Positions 1 to 8,857 of a stretch of 64,000 nucleotides of DNA are shown here, in pieces. Position 1 is the first letter of the stretch. Every line of letters starts with the position of its first letter. The DNA is taken from assembly GCA_903882875.1 (NCBI GenBank), contig CAIRYQ010000111.1, forward strand, positions 1 through 64,000, written 5' to 3'. The position numbers were made by a program, and so were the translations under genes. The notes beneath the pieces are model-generated. The model saw only the letters and a list, made by a program, of their open reading frames with translations. It was not told the DNA's origin and did not search any database. The DNA is from an uncultured Spartobacteria bacterium. Its GTDB lineage: Bacteria; Verrucomicrobiota; Verrucomicrobiia; Chthoniobacterales; Chthoniobacteraceae.

Positions 1-1
1 C

Positions 2-2977
2 CCGGAGGAACTCGCGCGCGTGGTGATGAAGATGATGCTCAAACAGCCCGCCGCGCGGCAGCAGAGCTACGGGGAAGTCATCACGGACCTGCGCCGCGCC
101 TATGATGCGCTCACCAGTGCGACCATGCCAGCCGTGGTGGCCGTCACGCAGCAGCCCGTGGCGCAGAAACAGGCGGAGCGGCAATCACCCGCTGCAAAGC
201 CCGCTGCAAAGAAACCCGTCGTCACGAAGAAAAGCCCGCCCGTCGCCGCCCTCGTGGGCGGCGGTCTCGCCCTGCTCGCCGCCATCGCCGCGCTGTTCTG
301 GTTCGCCCTGTGGAAAAAGGGCGGGCAACTCACCGAAGCCGAGCGCGCCGGGAAAGAGCGCACGGCCTCCGGTTCTGCTTCCGCTGGATCGGAATCCGGT
401 TTCGTTCCCGTGTTCGGTGCGGATGGTTTGCAAGACTGGGGTCAAAATGGAGGCGCGTGGACATACAGCGACGGCGTGCTCGCCGGCCGCCTCGACACGA
501 AGGGCTACGCGCGTCTGCTTTCCAAGAATCCGTCGTTCGCGGATTTTGAAATCCAGTTTTCCTTTCGCAGCAATGGGAAGCCCCATTTCGAGTTTCGCGA
601 TCCGGTGCCCATGCCAGGCAATGCGGGTGCCAGCTATTTCATGCTCGACCCGATGAACGTGCGATGGGGAGGCGATGTCATCTGGGCGGGGACCGCGGTC
701 AAAAGCATTTCCACATTGAAACCCGGCCGGCCCGACCTCTGCAAGCAGGGCGAATGGAACAAAGTGCATCTCCTCGCGCAGGGCGGGCATCTTGTGTTTT
801 CACTCAACGAAACGCAAATCTCCGACGTTATCGTTGACCCTGCGTATGCGGGTATTCGCTCCGGCGGAATCGGCTTCTGCCTGCAAAACGACAACAACGG
901 CCCCGTCACCGTCGAATTCAGATCCATCCATATCCGGCGAATCACCGCTCCCGGCGCCGTTCCCGTTGCGCCGGAGTCCGGCTTTGCCCCGCTCTTCGGA
1001 GCGGATGGAACGAAAGATTGGAAACAAATCGGCACCGGCGCGACGTGGAAATTTGCCGATGGCGTCCTGAGCTGCAGGTCCGACGCTGGCGCGCACACCA
1101 CCCGGCTTCGCCCGTCGGCTCCCATGCCTGCGGACTTCGAGATCCGGTTTGCCCTGCGCAGCGGGAGCGGCGGTCCGGGGTTTGAGTTTCGGGCGAACCA
1201 GACGCCCGGCGCACCGCTGGGAGATTGCAACATACTCTACCCAGTTTCCGTGAGGACGAGAGGTCACATCATCTATGCCGATGGCGACAAACGTCTGGCC
1301 AAGGCGGGGGAGCGTGTCCGAGTCACGCGCGGCGGCGAGAATCTCGTCGAGAAAACGAACCTGCATTCCGATTGGAAAGAGGGCGGCTGGAACGACGTGA
1401 GCCTCGTCGTGCAGGGCAATCATTACGTTTTCACCTGCAACGGCGTCGTGGAGGCGGAGGTGTTCGATGATCCCGCCGCGCATCGCGAATCGTTCCGCCA
1501 GTTTGGATTCCGGCTGACGAACAACGGAGACACCGAGGTCTCCGCCGAATTCAAGGATATCCGCATCAAATCGCTCGCACCCGGTGTGGCGCAGGCTGCG
1601 ACGCCTGCCGCTTCCGCCAGCGGCTGGATTTCGCTGATGGACAAGATCGATCCAGATGCGGATGCGGTGAAGGGCCAGTGGACGCGCGTAGCGGACGGGA
1701 TGCTCGGCGACGCTGCAAGCGGACAACCGGGGATACTCCAACTTCCTTACGAACCGCCCGAAGAGTACGACTTTCGCATTGCCTACACTGTGACCACTGG
1801 AAATCCTGAAGCCATCCAGCTTCTCACGGCACGCGGACACGGCTTTCGCTGGACGACCGCCTCCTTTCCGGGTGCATGGGCCGGATTTGACAATGTCAAT
1901 GGTCGCCCAGTCAATTTTTCGCCCTCCGGTGTGCAACTGTCCGCACCGCCGAAGATCCGTCAGCGGTATGAATCCCTGGTGGAAGTTCGTCGTGACCGGA
2001 TCACCGGCTATATTGACGGAAAGAAGATCGTCGAGTGGAAAACGGACTACTCCGACATGAGCAGCCAACTTCTGTGGGCTCTGCGCGCCGCGAACCGAAT
2101 TGGACTGGGAATTCATTCCAGCAAGACCACCTTCCACGACATCTCCGTGCGCGAGGTGACGGGCACGGGGAAACTCCTGCGCGGCGCATCCCCCGCGCCC
2201 GCCGCAGCCGTCACACCCGCCACCGCCACGAAGGACGCGCCGTTCGTGAATGCGCTCGGCATGAACTTCGTCCCGGTGCCGGGGACGCAGGTGCTCTTCA
2301 GCATCTGGGACACGCGGGTGAAGGACTACGCGGAGTATGCGAAGGCGAATGTGGTGGATGATGCGTGGAAGACGCAGGAAAAGGACGGCGTGCCGGTCGG
2401 GCGCGATCCGCATCATCCGGTGGTGGGTGTGTATTGGGAGGACGCGAATGCGTTCTGCCGATGGCTGACGAAAAAGGAGAGCGCGGAAGGAAAGCTGCCG
2501 CAGGGGATGAAGTATCGGCTGCCGACGGATGAGGAATGGAGCCGCGCGGTGGGATTGGCAAAGGAGGACGGTGCGACGCCGGGCGAGCGGGGTCAGAAAA
2601 ACCGGACGGATTATCCGTGGGGAACCGGTTTTCCTCCATCAAGGCCGCACGTGGGGAACTACGCGGACAAATCGTTTCACGAGAAGTTTCCGCAGGAAAA
2701 ATGGATGGAGGGCTACTCGGATGGCTTCGCCACGACCTCGCCCGTGGGGAGCTTTGAGCCCAATCAGTATGGCCTCTACGACATGGGCGGCAATGTGTGG
2801 CAGTGGGTCGAGGATTTGATTTCACTCTCAGGCACCACCGAGCGCACCACGCGGGGCGCTTCGTTCAACAATTTCGACGGCAACAACACCCGGTCATCAT
2901 ACCGTCTTTCCCACAGCCCCAGGTATCGTCACTTCGACCTCGGCTTCCGCTGTGTGCTGGGTGAGTCTGCGCGGTAG
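2..2977 (+). CDS. C-terminal part of Ser/Thr protein kinase fused to DUF1080-like repeats and a SUMF1-like domain (5' end outside window)
   Basis: The frame is open to the window edge, so the gene is 5'-truncated. The first ~30 residues (motif KQPAARQQSYGEVITDLRRA) look like the last helix of a Ser/Thr kinase domain. Counting from nt 20, a Pro/Ala/Lys-rich linker leads to one membrane helix (about 75-98). Two homologous DUF1080/LamG-like modules follow (from about 126 and 318, each opening SGF-P-FGADG and containing ADFEI-F), then a third, more divergent one (about 533-720), and a SUMF1/FGE-like domain (about 741-985; GGNVWQWVEDL, LGFRCV). The usual layout is a cytoplasmic kinase with the remaining domains outside the membrane. 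The RGASF segment near the end has no cysteines where formylglycine-generating enzymes carry their catalytic pair, so sulfatase-activating activity is unlikely. The kinase assignment rests only on the visible tail. Confidence 0.85.
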   Translation, partial: PEELARVVMKMMLKQPAARQQSYGEVITDLRRAYDALTSATMPAVVAVTQQPVAQKQAERQSPAAKPAAKKPVVTKKSPPVAALVGGGLALLAAIAALFWFALWKKGGQLTEAERAGKERTASGSASAGSESGFVPVFGADGLQDWGQNGGAWTYSDGVLAGRLDTKGYARLLSKNPSFADFEIQFSFRSNGKPHFEFRDPVPMPGNAGASYFMLDPMNVRWGGDVIWAGTAVKSISTLKPGRPDLCKQGEWNKVHLLAQGGHLVFSLNETQISDVIVDPAYAGIRSGGIGFCLQNDNNGPVTVEFRSIHIRRITAPGAVPVAPESGFAPLFGADGTKDWKQIGTGATWKFADGVLSCRSDAGAHTTRLRPSAPMPADFEIRFALRSGSGGPGFEFRANQTPGAPLGDCNILYPVSVRTRGHIIYADGDKRLAKAGERVRVTRGGENLVEKTNLHSDWKEGGWNDVSLVVQGNHYVFTCNGVVEAEVFDDPAAHRESFRQFGFRLTNNGDTEVSAEFKDIRIKSLAPGVAQAATPAASASGWISLMDKIDPDADAVKGQWTRVADGMLGDAASGQPGILQLPYEPPEEYDFRIAYTVTTGNPEAIQLLTARGHGFRWTTASFPGAWAGFDNVNGRPVNFSPSGVQLSAPPKIRQRYESLVEVRRDRITGYIDGKKIVEWKTDYSDMSSQLLWALRAANRIGLGIHSSKTTFHDISVREVTGTGKLLRGASPAPAAAVTPATATKDAPFVNALGMNFVPVPGTQVLFSIWDTRVKDYAEYAKANVVDDAWKTQEKDGVPVGRDPHHPVVGVYWEDANAFCRWLTKKESAEGKLPQGMKYRLPTDEEWSRAVGLAKEDGATPGERGQKNRTDYPWGTGFPPSRPHVGNYADKSFHEKFPQEKWMEGYSDGFATTSPVGSFEPNQYGLYDMGGNVWQWVEDLISLSGTTERTTRGASFNNFDGNNTRSSYRLSHSPRYRHFDLGFRCVLGESAR

Positions 2978-3078
2978 GTCGCGCGCGTCGGCATGAAGCC
3001 GTGGCCTGCGATGGCCGACGGGCGTGGCTTGCGGATGGTTCGTTTGAATTCGGCCTTGCCGAACACCGGCCTCCTCCG

Positions 3079-3567
3079 GTGAATGCGAGCGTGAAACCTC
3101 TCCTGCTTCTCCGTTGGCTGTGTTCCGCCTGTGTCGCCCTGATGCCTGCCACGATGCTGGCCGCGCCGAAGAAGCAGCCGGCCGAAGCTGCGGACAAGTT
3201 GCACACGCCGGCCGCGGGGAGCGCCGAGCGCACGGGCATCATGGACGGGCTTCGCGAATACTACAAAGCCCACCCGTATCCGAACGCCGCGCCGTGGAAG
3301 GGCAGGATTACCTTTCGCGTGAACTACCTGAAGGTCCACAATGGCTGGGCGTGGATCCAACCGGAGCCGCAATCGTCCGACTCAAAGGATTCCTTCGGCG
3401 AAAATGACGGCTATCTGCTGCACCTGACTGACGGACGCTGGGCGGTGATGGCGATGCCCAAGATGGACGACAACCTCGACGGAAGCCGCGCGCCGACGGC
3501 AACGGACATCGCACGCCTTCAGAAGAAGTATCCTTCGCTGCCAGCGGACATCATTCCGAAGGACTAG
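3079..3567 (+). CDS. Secreted protein of unknown function
   Basis: An ORF of about 160 residues. It starts at GTG 3079 or GTG 3091; both place a hydrophobic stretch (KPLLLLRWLCSACVALMPA) ending in AA at the N-terminus, which reads as a signal peptide. A longer in-frame extension to 3001 exists but would put a charged non-coding-looking tract before the signal, so it was rejected. The mature part has a conserved-looking core (KGRITFRVNYLKVHNGWAWI, then DGYLLHLTDGRWAV) that suggests a small beta-rich periplasmic domain. I do not recognise the family. It lies 100 nt after the kinase-SUMF1 gene on the same strand and could be cotranscribed with it. Confidence 0.6.
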   Translation: MNASVKPLLLLRWLCSACVALMPATMLAAPKKQPAEAADKLHTPAAGSAERTGIMDGLREYYKAHPYPNAAPWKGRITFRVNYLKVHNGWAWIQPEPQSSDSKDSFGENDGYLLHLTDGRWAVMAMPKMDDNLDGSRAPTATDIARLQKKYPSLPADIIPKD

Positions 3568-3933
3568 CGGCGGGCGGACTGACGCCACCGGGACGCGGCG
3601 TAACGCGGACACGATCGTCAATCGTTACTTCGCGGCGCATCGGTTTTTCAACGGTCTGCTAATTCCCGTGTGCGGGTGCGGGATCCAGGTGGGCGGTCAT
3701 TCCAGATCGCAAGATTCCCCGCACGGCGGATACCGGCGCGCAAACAAGGAATACGGCGATGGCGGCTAGATACCGGAGTTGCCTTAGTCTTGTCTTCATA
3801 AGCACCAACGAGCGTCGGGGACGCCGCACAATGCACGTTATGAGCCCGCGAAAGTTTCATGGCGATTCCGTTGAGGACGCTGCCGGATGCTCTCGTTATT
3901 TTTCCCGCAACGGGATAGGCATGGGACGGCCTC
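3568..3933 (+). other. 366-bp intergenic region, no gene recognised
   Basis: Short ORFs in this stretch have no recognisable domain and unlike composition. The last 180 bp (from about 3750) are less GC-rich than the flanks and probably hold the promoter of the glycosidase-like gene, but I cannot point to convincing -35/-10 boxes. No tRNA, repeat or clear terminator hairpin was found. Confidence 0.4.
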
Positions 3934-6648
3934 ATGACCTCTCCCCGCAATCCCCTGCCATTCATTACCCGTCTCGTCGCGCTGCTCCCGTGCGCATTTC
4001 TCGCCGCGGCTCCGCTGCATTCACAGGATCAGGTGGACCTCGGCGACAAGGTCGCGCGCGGCTCGGGCGCGGTGAGCAGGCTCACGTTCCGCATCCGCGT
4101 GGTGAAGACGGTGCCGGAGCAGTCCGTCGTGCGCGTGTCGTGGCGGCACGGCGGCGAGGGGCTCGGCGGGATGGTGGTGAAGGGCGTGTTCACATCGGAG
4201 GCCCAAGTGCCCGATCTCGCTCTGAATGCGTGGAGCGCATGGGTGCCGGTCGCGGGCGTGGTGGGAAATGTGCGCGGGTTCGGCTTTGCGACGCTCGTGG
4301 TGGCGTCGCAGCCGACGGACAGCGCTAAGGCGCCGAAAGCGGGTCAGGCGATCTCGGAGACTGCGGTGGAGTTTGAATTCGCGGAATCGGGCAAGGTCTT
4401 CAAAAGTTTCACGGAGACGGCACCGAAAGGCGCGACGGTCGGCTTTGCATTTCCCGGCGCGGCGCTCGGGGAAAAAGTGAATGCGGATTTCATCGCGCAG
4501 CTCAACGGGCTCAGCGGACACGCACATGCGCGTCGCGAGGGTCTGGAGAAACTTTTTCCCGAACCCTCGCCGATGCCGAAGCTCTTCGGCGTGATCGGCC
4601 ATCTCGGCGGCTACGGCGAGTACCCGGTGACCGGGCTCGGAGGTGCGGCGGGTTACGGCGTGCGCCACTGCAATCCCGCTATCCTCGCGGACGAATGCCG
4701 CACGCTTCGGCTGCTCGGCATCAACGGCATGACGGACTCCATGCACCTCGTGGACGCTGCGGGCGTGGGGCAGGATTTCCGCCGCATTTTCTGGGGATCG
4801 CCCGGCTCGGGATCGCCGATGGCGTTGCTGACGAAGGGCGCGCGACGAGACGACACGCCGGACGCGTGCCCTTTTGATCCGAAGCTCAAGCCGCTGATGA
4901 AGGAGAACGTGCAGGCGGCAATCGCGAAGCACCGCGAGACGGGCGCGCGCGAATCGTGGGCGCTGTGGACGGACGAGATCGGCGTGTTTGCAAAGGAACA
5001 TATCGCGCACTGCGATCGCTGCGCGGAGCAGTTCCGCGAATACCTGCGCACGAACAAAGTGCCGCTCACCGAAGTCGGCGCGAAGGAACGGGCGGAGGTG
5101 AAACCATTCAACATATGGGTCGGTGCCGACAAGAAAGTGAAGGGCGCATCGAGCATGTCCGCCGCGCCCACGAGCGCCGCGGAGTGCATGAGGTACTACT
5201 GGACGTTCCGCTTCATGACGCACGCGACGGCGCAGGTTTTTCCGGAAGCTGCGAAGGAATTTTCCGCCGCAAAAATCGCGCTCTACGCGATGCAGGGGCC
5301 GACGCCGAGCTGGGATGGATCGAGCCTCGACTGGCACGAATTTTACGACCACGACGCGAACACCGCGATGGTCTTCGAGACGTCGAACCGCGACGCACAG
5401 GTGTGGCAGTTCGAGTCGTATCTTGGCGACATCGCGCGCGGCATCGCGGCGCGGCACGGGATGAAAATGGGCTGTCTCGTGAAACCGCACCGCGGCGCCG
5501 CTGCGCAGCGCATGCTCTCGGTCGTCGCGCGCGGCGTGAGTTCGCTCGAATGGTACACGTATGGCCCCGACTACTCGAAGGGCGACAGTTTTTCGCAGCG
5601 GCCCGACCTCCTCGAAAAAGTCGCGCGCGCCACGCGGCTGCTCGGCGCGGGCGAGGATCGTCTCTACGGCGCGAAGTGGGCGGTGCAGCCGGAAGTCGCC
5701 TTCGTGTCTCCGCGTTCGTCGGAAATCTGGGGCAAGGCTTCAGAGCTGAATGTCACCGCATTTGAAAACGCGAAGTGGGTGTGGCTTGCGCTCACGCACG
5801 CGCACATCCCGATGGACATCCTCAGCGAGCAGCAGCTCGCCGAGGGCGGCCTGGATCGTTACAAGGCCATCTACATCATCGGCCCGAATCTGCGCCGCGA
5901 TGCCGCTGCAAAAGTCGAGCGGTGGGTGCGGAATGGAGGCACTCTTTTCACCGACGCACTCGGCCTCTCGCGCGATGAGGCAAACCAGCCCGCCACAGCA
6001 ATCGCGCCGATGCTCGGCCTCGCGAATCGCTCGCTTGAAACGTGGGGCAGCGTCGCCGGCTATCGTGCCGCGGGACTCAAGCCGCTCACGGAGACGGACG
6101 CGCCCGCACACGCCGAATTCACCACTGGCGGAGTCACGCTGCACGCGGGTATCGCGCGCGAACCGCTCGATGCGAAGACTGCCGAAGTGCTCGCGAAGTT
6201 TGCCGACGGCAAACCGGCGCTCACGCGTAACGCGCACGGCAAAGGCGAAGTGTTCGTCGCCGGCTTCTGGAGCGGACTCACCTACTCGGCCAAAGTGCGC
6301 CGCGCGGACTTCGACATGCGCGCGGACTTTGATCCGAACGTGCGCAAGCTCATCGCCGCACCTGCGCTGAACAAACACGTCGCGCAACCCGTGCAGCCCG
6401 AAGACCCGCTCGTCGAAGCCGTGCTGCTCAACAAGGACGGCAATCGCTCTGTGGCGCTGATGAACTGGGCCTACCACCGCACCGAAGCCACCAGCGAACT
6501 TGCGCCCGTGAAATCGCTCCGCATCAGCCTCGCCGGAGCTGGCAATGTGAAGTCCGTCCGCTCCCTCACGCACGGCGCGCTGCCCGTCACGGGCAACACG
6601 GTGGTCCTCCCGCAACTCGACGCGATCGATCTGCTTTTCATCGAGTGA
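3934..6648 (+). CDS. Large secreted glycosidase-like protein (beta-galactosidase trimerisation-type architecture)
   Basis: 904 residues, ATG start, with a signal peptide (LVALLPCAFLAAAPLHS) at about 10-30. The N-terminal ~190 residues are a beta-rich region. The central part (about 195-580) resembles the TIM-barrel of GH42-like enzymes; acidic residues at WALWTDEIG (about 340) and in MVFETSNRD (about 480) are candidate catalytic positions. It contains an HCDRC motif near 352 that could bind a metal. From about 580 to 720 there is a beta-galactosidase-trimerisation-like fold (FVSPRS, YIIGPNLRRDAAAKVERWV, NGGTLF), followed by a C-terminal beta domain. A role in polysaccharide breakdown is inferred from this architecture. 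The exact GH family and substrate cannot be fixed by eye. The next ORF also looks glycosidase-derived. Confidence 0.75.
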   Translation: MTSPRNPLPFITRLVALLPCAFLAAAPLHSQDQVDLGDKVARGSGAVSRLTFRIRVVKTVPEQSVVRVSWRHGGEGLGGMVVKGVFTSEAQVPDLALNAWSAWVPVAGVVGNVRGFGFATLVVASQPTDSAKAPKAGQAISETAVEFEFAESGKVFKSFTETAPKGATVGFAFPGAALGEKVNADFIAQLNGLSGHAHARREGLEKLFPEPSPMPKLFGVIGHLGGYGEYPVTGLGGAAGYGVRHCNPAILADECRTLRLLGINGMTDSMHLVDAAGVGQDFRRIFWGSPGSGSPMALLTKGARRDDTPDACPFDPKLKPLMKENVQAAIAKHRETGARESWALWTDEIGVFAKEHIAHCDRCAEQFREYLRTNKVPLTEVGAKERAEVKPFNIWVGADKKVKGASSMSAAPTSAAECMRYYWTFRFMTHATAQVFPEAAKEFSAAKIALYAMQGPTPSWDGSSLDWHEFYDHDANTAMVFETSNRDAQVWQFESYLGDIARGIAARHGMKMGCLVKPHRGAAAQRMLSVVARGVSSLEWYTYGPDYSKGDSFSQRPDLLEKVARATRLLGAGEDRLYGAKWAVQPEVAFVSPRSSEIWGKASELNVTAFENAKWVWLALTHAHIPMDILSEQQLAEGGLDRYKAIYIIGPNLRRDAAAKVERWVRNGGTLFTDALGLSRDEANQPATAIAPMLGLANRSLETWGSVAGYRAAGLKPLTETDAPAHAEFTTGGVTLHAGIAREPLDAKTAEVLAKFADGKPALTRNAHGKGEVFVAGFWSGLTYSAKVRRADFDMRADFDPNVRKLIAAPALNKHVAQPVQPEDPLVEAVLLNKDGNRSVALMNWAYHRTEATSELAPVKSLRISLAGAGNVKSVRSLTHGALPVTGNTVVLPQLDAIDLLFIE

Positions 6649-6817
6649 AACATGGTGCGCCCGGCGTGCGTCCGACGAAGAAAGCAGTCGTGATTCCGGT
6701 AAATCTTCGCCACTCCGCACATCTCTCTGCAATCAATCACTCCCGCCAAATCGCAATCGTCGCCTGCGCAATTTTTTCCTCCTCGCTTTCCTCACCCACG
6801 CGCACAATGCGCGCGGC

Positions 6818-7114
6818 ATGGAATTGGACAATCTATGGGCCGAACCCGGCGACAAGGTCATGCACAACGAATGGATGCTGAACCCCTACTGGCAGGCCAG
6901 CGCGCTCACCGAAATCGGCCGCGCGGACTTCACCGCTCATGGCAGTAGCGCGACCTCGATGGCATATTCAAATGCCGCGACAGGCACGCGCACCTTCATC
7001 GCATGGAACCTGACTGCGAAGCCGCAGACCGTGCAATTTTCCGAAGGCGTCAAGCCCCTCGCCATCCTCGAAGTCGCCCTGCACGGCATGGCGAAAACGG
7101 TAAAAGCAAAATAG
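6818..7114 (+). pseudogene. C-terminal fragment of a secreted glycosyl-hydrolase-like protein
   Basis: A 98-residue ORF with ATG at 6818. It reads like the tail end of a larger glycosidase (LDNLWAEPGDKV, NEWMLNPYWQ, then TFIAWN and VQFSEG, a pattern seen at the ends of secreted glucanase-like proteins). No catalytic region precedes it. Just upstream in the same frame the conceptual translation gives a hydrophobic stretch (LRLRNFFLLLAFLTHAHNA) resembling a signal peptide, but no ATG, GTG or TTG sits sensibly before it. The simplest reading is a remnant left by an internal deletion. It might alternatively be a short functional protein. Confidence 0.45.
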
Positions 7115-7400
7115 TATGCGGAACGCTGCGTTCCACTGGCATCGAGAGCCGACCGCAGCGCGTGAACGAAATCGCCCGCAGCCCGAACCTCGTTTTGATG
7201 ACGAGGTTCGACGGGATTTCGCTTGGGGCTGTCCTTTGCAAAGAGCCCCCTGCGGGGTTCCTAATTTTGGCAGCGCAAAAAAATCCCATATGGACAGAGA
7301 TTTGGCTTGTCGAAAATGAAAGACTCGTTTGAATCCGCGTCCGTCCAAGCCAATCACGGCTCGGAAATCCCAAAACACTCAACTCAACTCATATCATAAC
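7115..7400 (+). other. Intergenic region with a strong hairpin
   Basis: No gene was recognised here. The segment holds a perfect 10-bp stem-loop (7184-7210, listed separately) and, 20 bp later, weaker G/C stems around 7225-7260 (GGGGCT...AGCCCC and CCCC-TGC-GGGG) followed by TTCCTAATTTT. These may end transcription of the glycosidase region before the membrane-protein gene. Confidence 0.4.
7184..7210. repeat. Perfect 10-bp inverted repeat (hairpin)
   Basis: CGAACCTCGT (7184-7193) and ACGAGGTTCG (7201-7210) are exact reverse complements separated by 7 nt. Outer bases CGAAATC (about 7167) and GATTTCG (about 7214) can pair as well, which would extend the stem. There is no T-run directly after it, so it could be part of an attenuator, terminator or protein site. 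Confidence 0.5.
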
Positions 7401-7866
7401 ATGTCATGATGTAAAACGTCCCGGTGGTTTGACTGCTCTCGCAGTCTTGAATTTTGTCTTTGGCGGCTTTGGCGTCCTTGGCCTTTGGGCGATCTATGCG
7501 GCGGTGAATGCAGTGGCAAAAGGGGCGGCTGTGGCCGCTCAGGGCACAGCTCAGGCACAGGATGCGGCGAATGCAGCCAATGCGATCGCGCAGGTAGGAG
7601 GCACCACTATCCTCATCTCCCTGATCCTCTTGGTGGTTTCTGTGACTCTGCTCATCGTCTCCGGCATCGGATACCTCGGGCAGAAGAAATTTCTCGGCCA
7701 GCGTCTTGGCTCCATCTATGGAATCGTTTCCATTGCCCAAACAGTCCTTAGCATTGTCTTTCTCAAATCAGGCTTTGGAATCGGCACCATCATCGGTCTC
7801 ACCTATCCGGTGCTCACGCTGTATCTTCTGAACACCACGTTCAAAGAAGACTTCGTCAATCCGTAA
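7401..7866 (+). CDS. Small polytopic membrane protein, apparent frameshift near its start
   Basis: The open frame encodes 145 residues from TTG 7429: three or four membrane helices (GGFGVLGLWAIYAAV, TTILISLILLVVSVTLLIV, IAQTVLSIVFL, LTYPVLTLYLL) separated by an Ala/Gln-rich loop. The frame upstream reads DVKRPGGLTALAVLN, a natural N-terminus with no start codon in frame. An ATG lies at 7401, and removing one T at 7407 would give MSDVKRPGG joined in frame. I therefore annotate from 7401 with a single-base frameshift; if the base is real, TTG 7429 is the only usable start. Function is unknown. It precedes the ABC exporter genes on the same strand by 72 nt. Confidence 0.6.
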
Positions 7867-7938
7867 GTCCAATCCCACAGGGGGCACCGAGAATTTCGGT
7901 TGCCTCCTGATTGTAGCACGAGCGGATCTCGGCTCCAC

Positions 7939-8838
7939 ATGAATTCGCACATCGGGCTCATTGCTCTGTATTCGATGCGGTTTGCCATGCGAACCGGCGG
8001 GGGGATCATTTTCATCATGGTCCTGCTGACCGTCGGATTCAGCATCGCGTCGCTCTTCATCAGCCCTGTCGAATCGCTGCTGACAAAGTCGGGCGTCTCC
8101 TCTGCCGAAACCGTCGCCGAGACTTATCGGATGATTTCAACCTCGGACACCATCAAGGGTGCGGTGGCATGGATTACCGGCGCAGATCAAGCACAGAGTA
8201 CCTATCTCATCACGGAAAAGCCGGCGCTGCTCAGTGCCATCCTCCTTTTTCTGCTGATGTTCATCCCTTACACGACCTGTCTGGGAGCGTTCAATCAGAC
8301 GGCAGGAGACATCGGGAACCGTGGATTCCGCTATCTTCTGCTCCGCACCGAACGGCGGAATATCTTCTTCGGGAGGTTCCTCGGCGCGGTGTCGTTCACA
8401 GTGATATCGAGCATCTTCACGATGGCCGTGGTCGCATTGTACTTGCAATTCAAGGTCGGCATCTACCCCGGCCTTGCAATATGGCTCTGGTCCTCGCAAG
8501 GGCTGCTGGCTATCCTCGCCCTCAGCCTCCCTTATGCCGCGCTCTGCGCGTGGTTTTCGGCGGCACTGGATTCCGCGTTTGGCTCCCTGGCGATCTGCCT
8601 GCTGGTCACAGGTTTCACCGTGTTGCTGATCACGTTGTTTCAATCCGTCGGCACTGTCTCGCTGAATATGAAGCCGGGCGACCTGAACTGGCTTCAACGG
8701 CTGACCCCGTGGGGATGGAAATATGAATTGCTCTCCGGCAAGATCGAGACGCGTTCGCTGGCCTATCTCGCCATGGCGGGCTTCACCGGGCTCTTTCTCT
8801 GGCTCGGCCTGAGAACCTTCGAGAAACGCGATCTCTAA
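7939..8838 (+). CDS. ABC transporter permease (ABC-2 type)
   Basis: 299 residues from ATG 7939; a longer TTG-started version from 7900 adds an unlikely polar N-terminus. About six hydrophobic segments are visible: near 15-40, an AILLFLLMFIPYTTCLGAF helix near 100-120, then FTVISSIFTMAVVALYL, GLLAILALSLPYAALCAWF, LAICLLVTGFTVLLITLF and AMAGFTGLFLWLGL. This is the layout of ABC-2 exporter membrane subunits. It ends 19 nt before the ATPase gene, so the two form an exporter operon. The substrate cannot be inferred. Confidence 0.8.
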   Translation: MNSHIGLIALYSMRFAMRTGGGIIFIMVLLTVGFSIASLFISPVESLLTKSGVSSAETVAETYRMISTSDTIKGAVAWITGADQAQSTYLITEKPALLSAILLFLLMFIPYTTCLGAFNQTAGDIGNRGFRYLLLRTERRNIFFGRFLGAVSFTVISSIFTMAVVALYLQFKVGIYPGLAIWLWSSQGLLAILALSLPYAALCAWFSAALDSAFGSLAICLLVTGFTVLLITLFQSVGTVSLNMKPGDLNWLQRLTPWGWKYELLSGKIETRSLAYLAMAGFTGLFLWLGLRTFEKRDL

Positions 8839-8857
8839 CTATCACCCGAACGCCATC

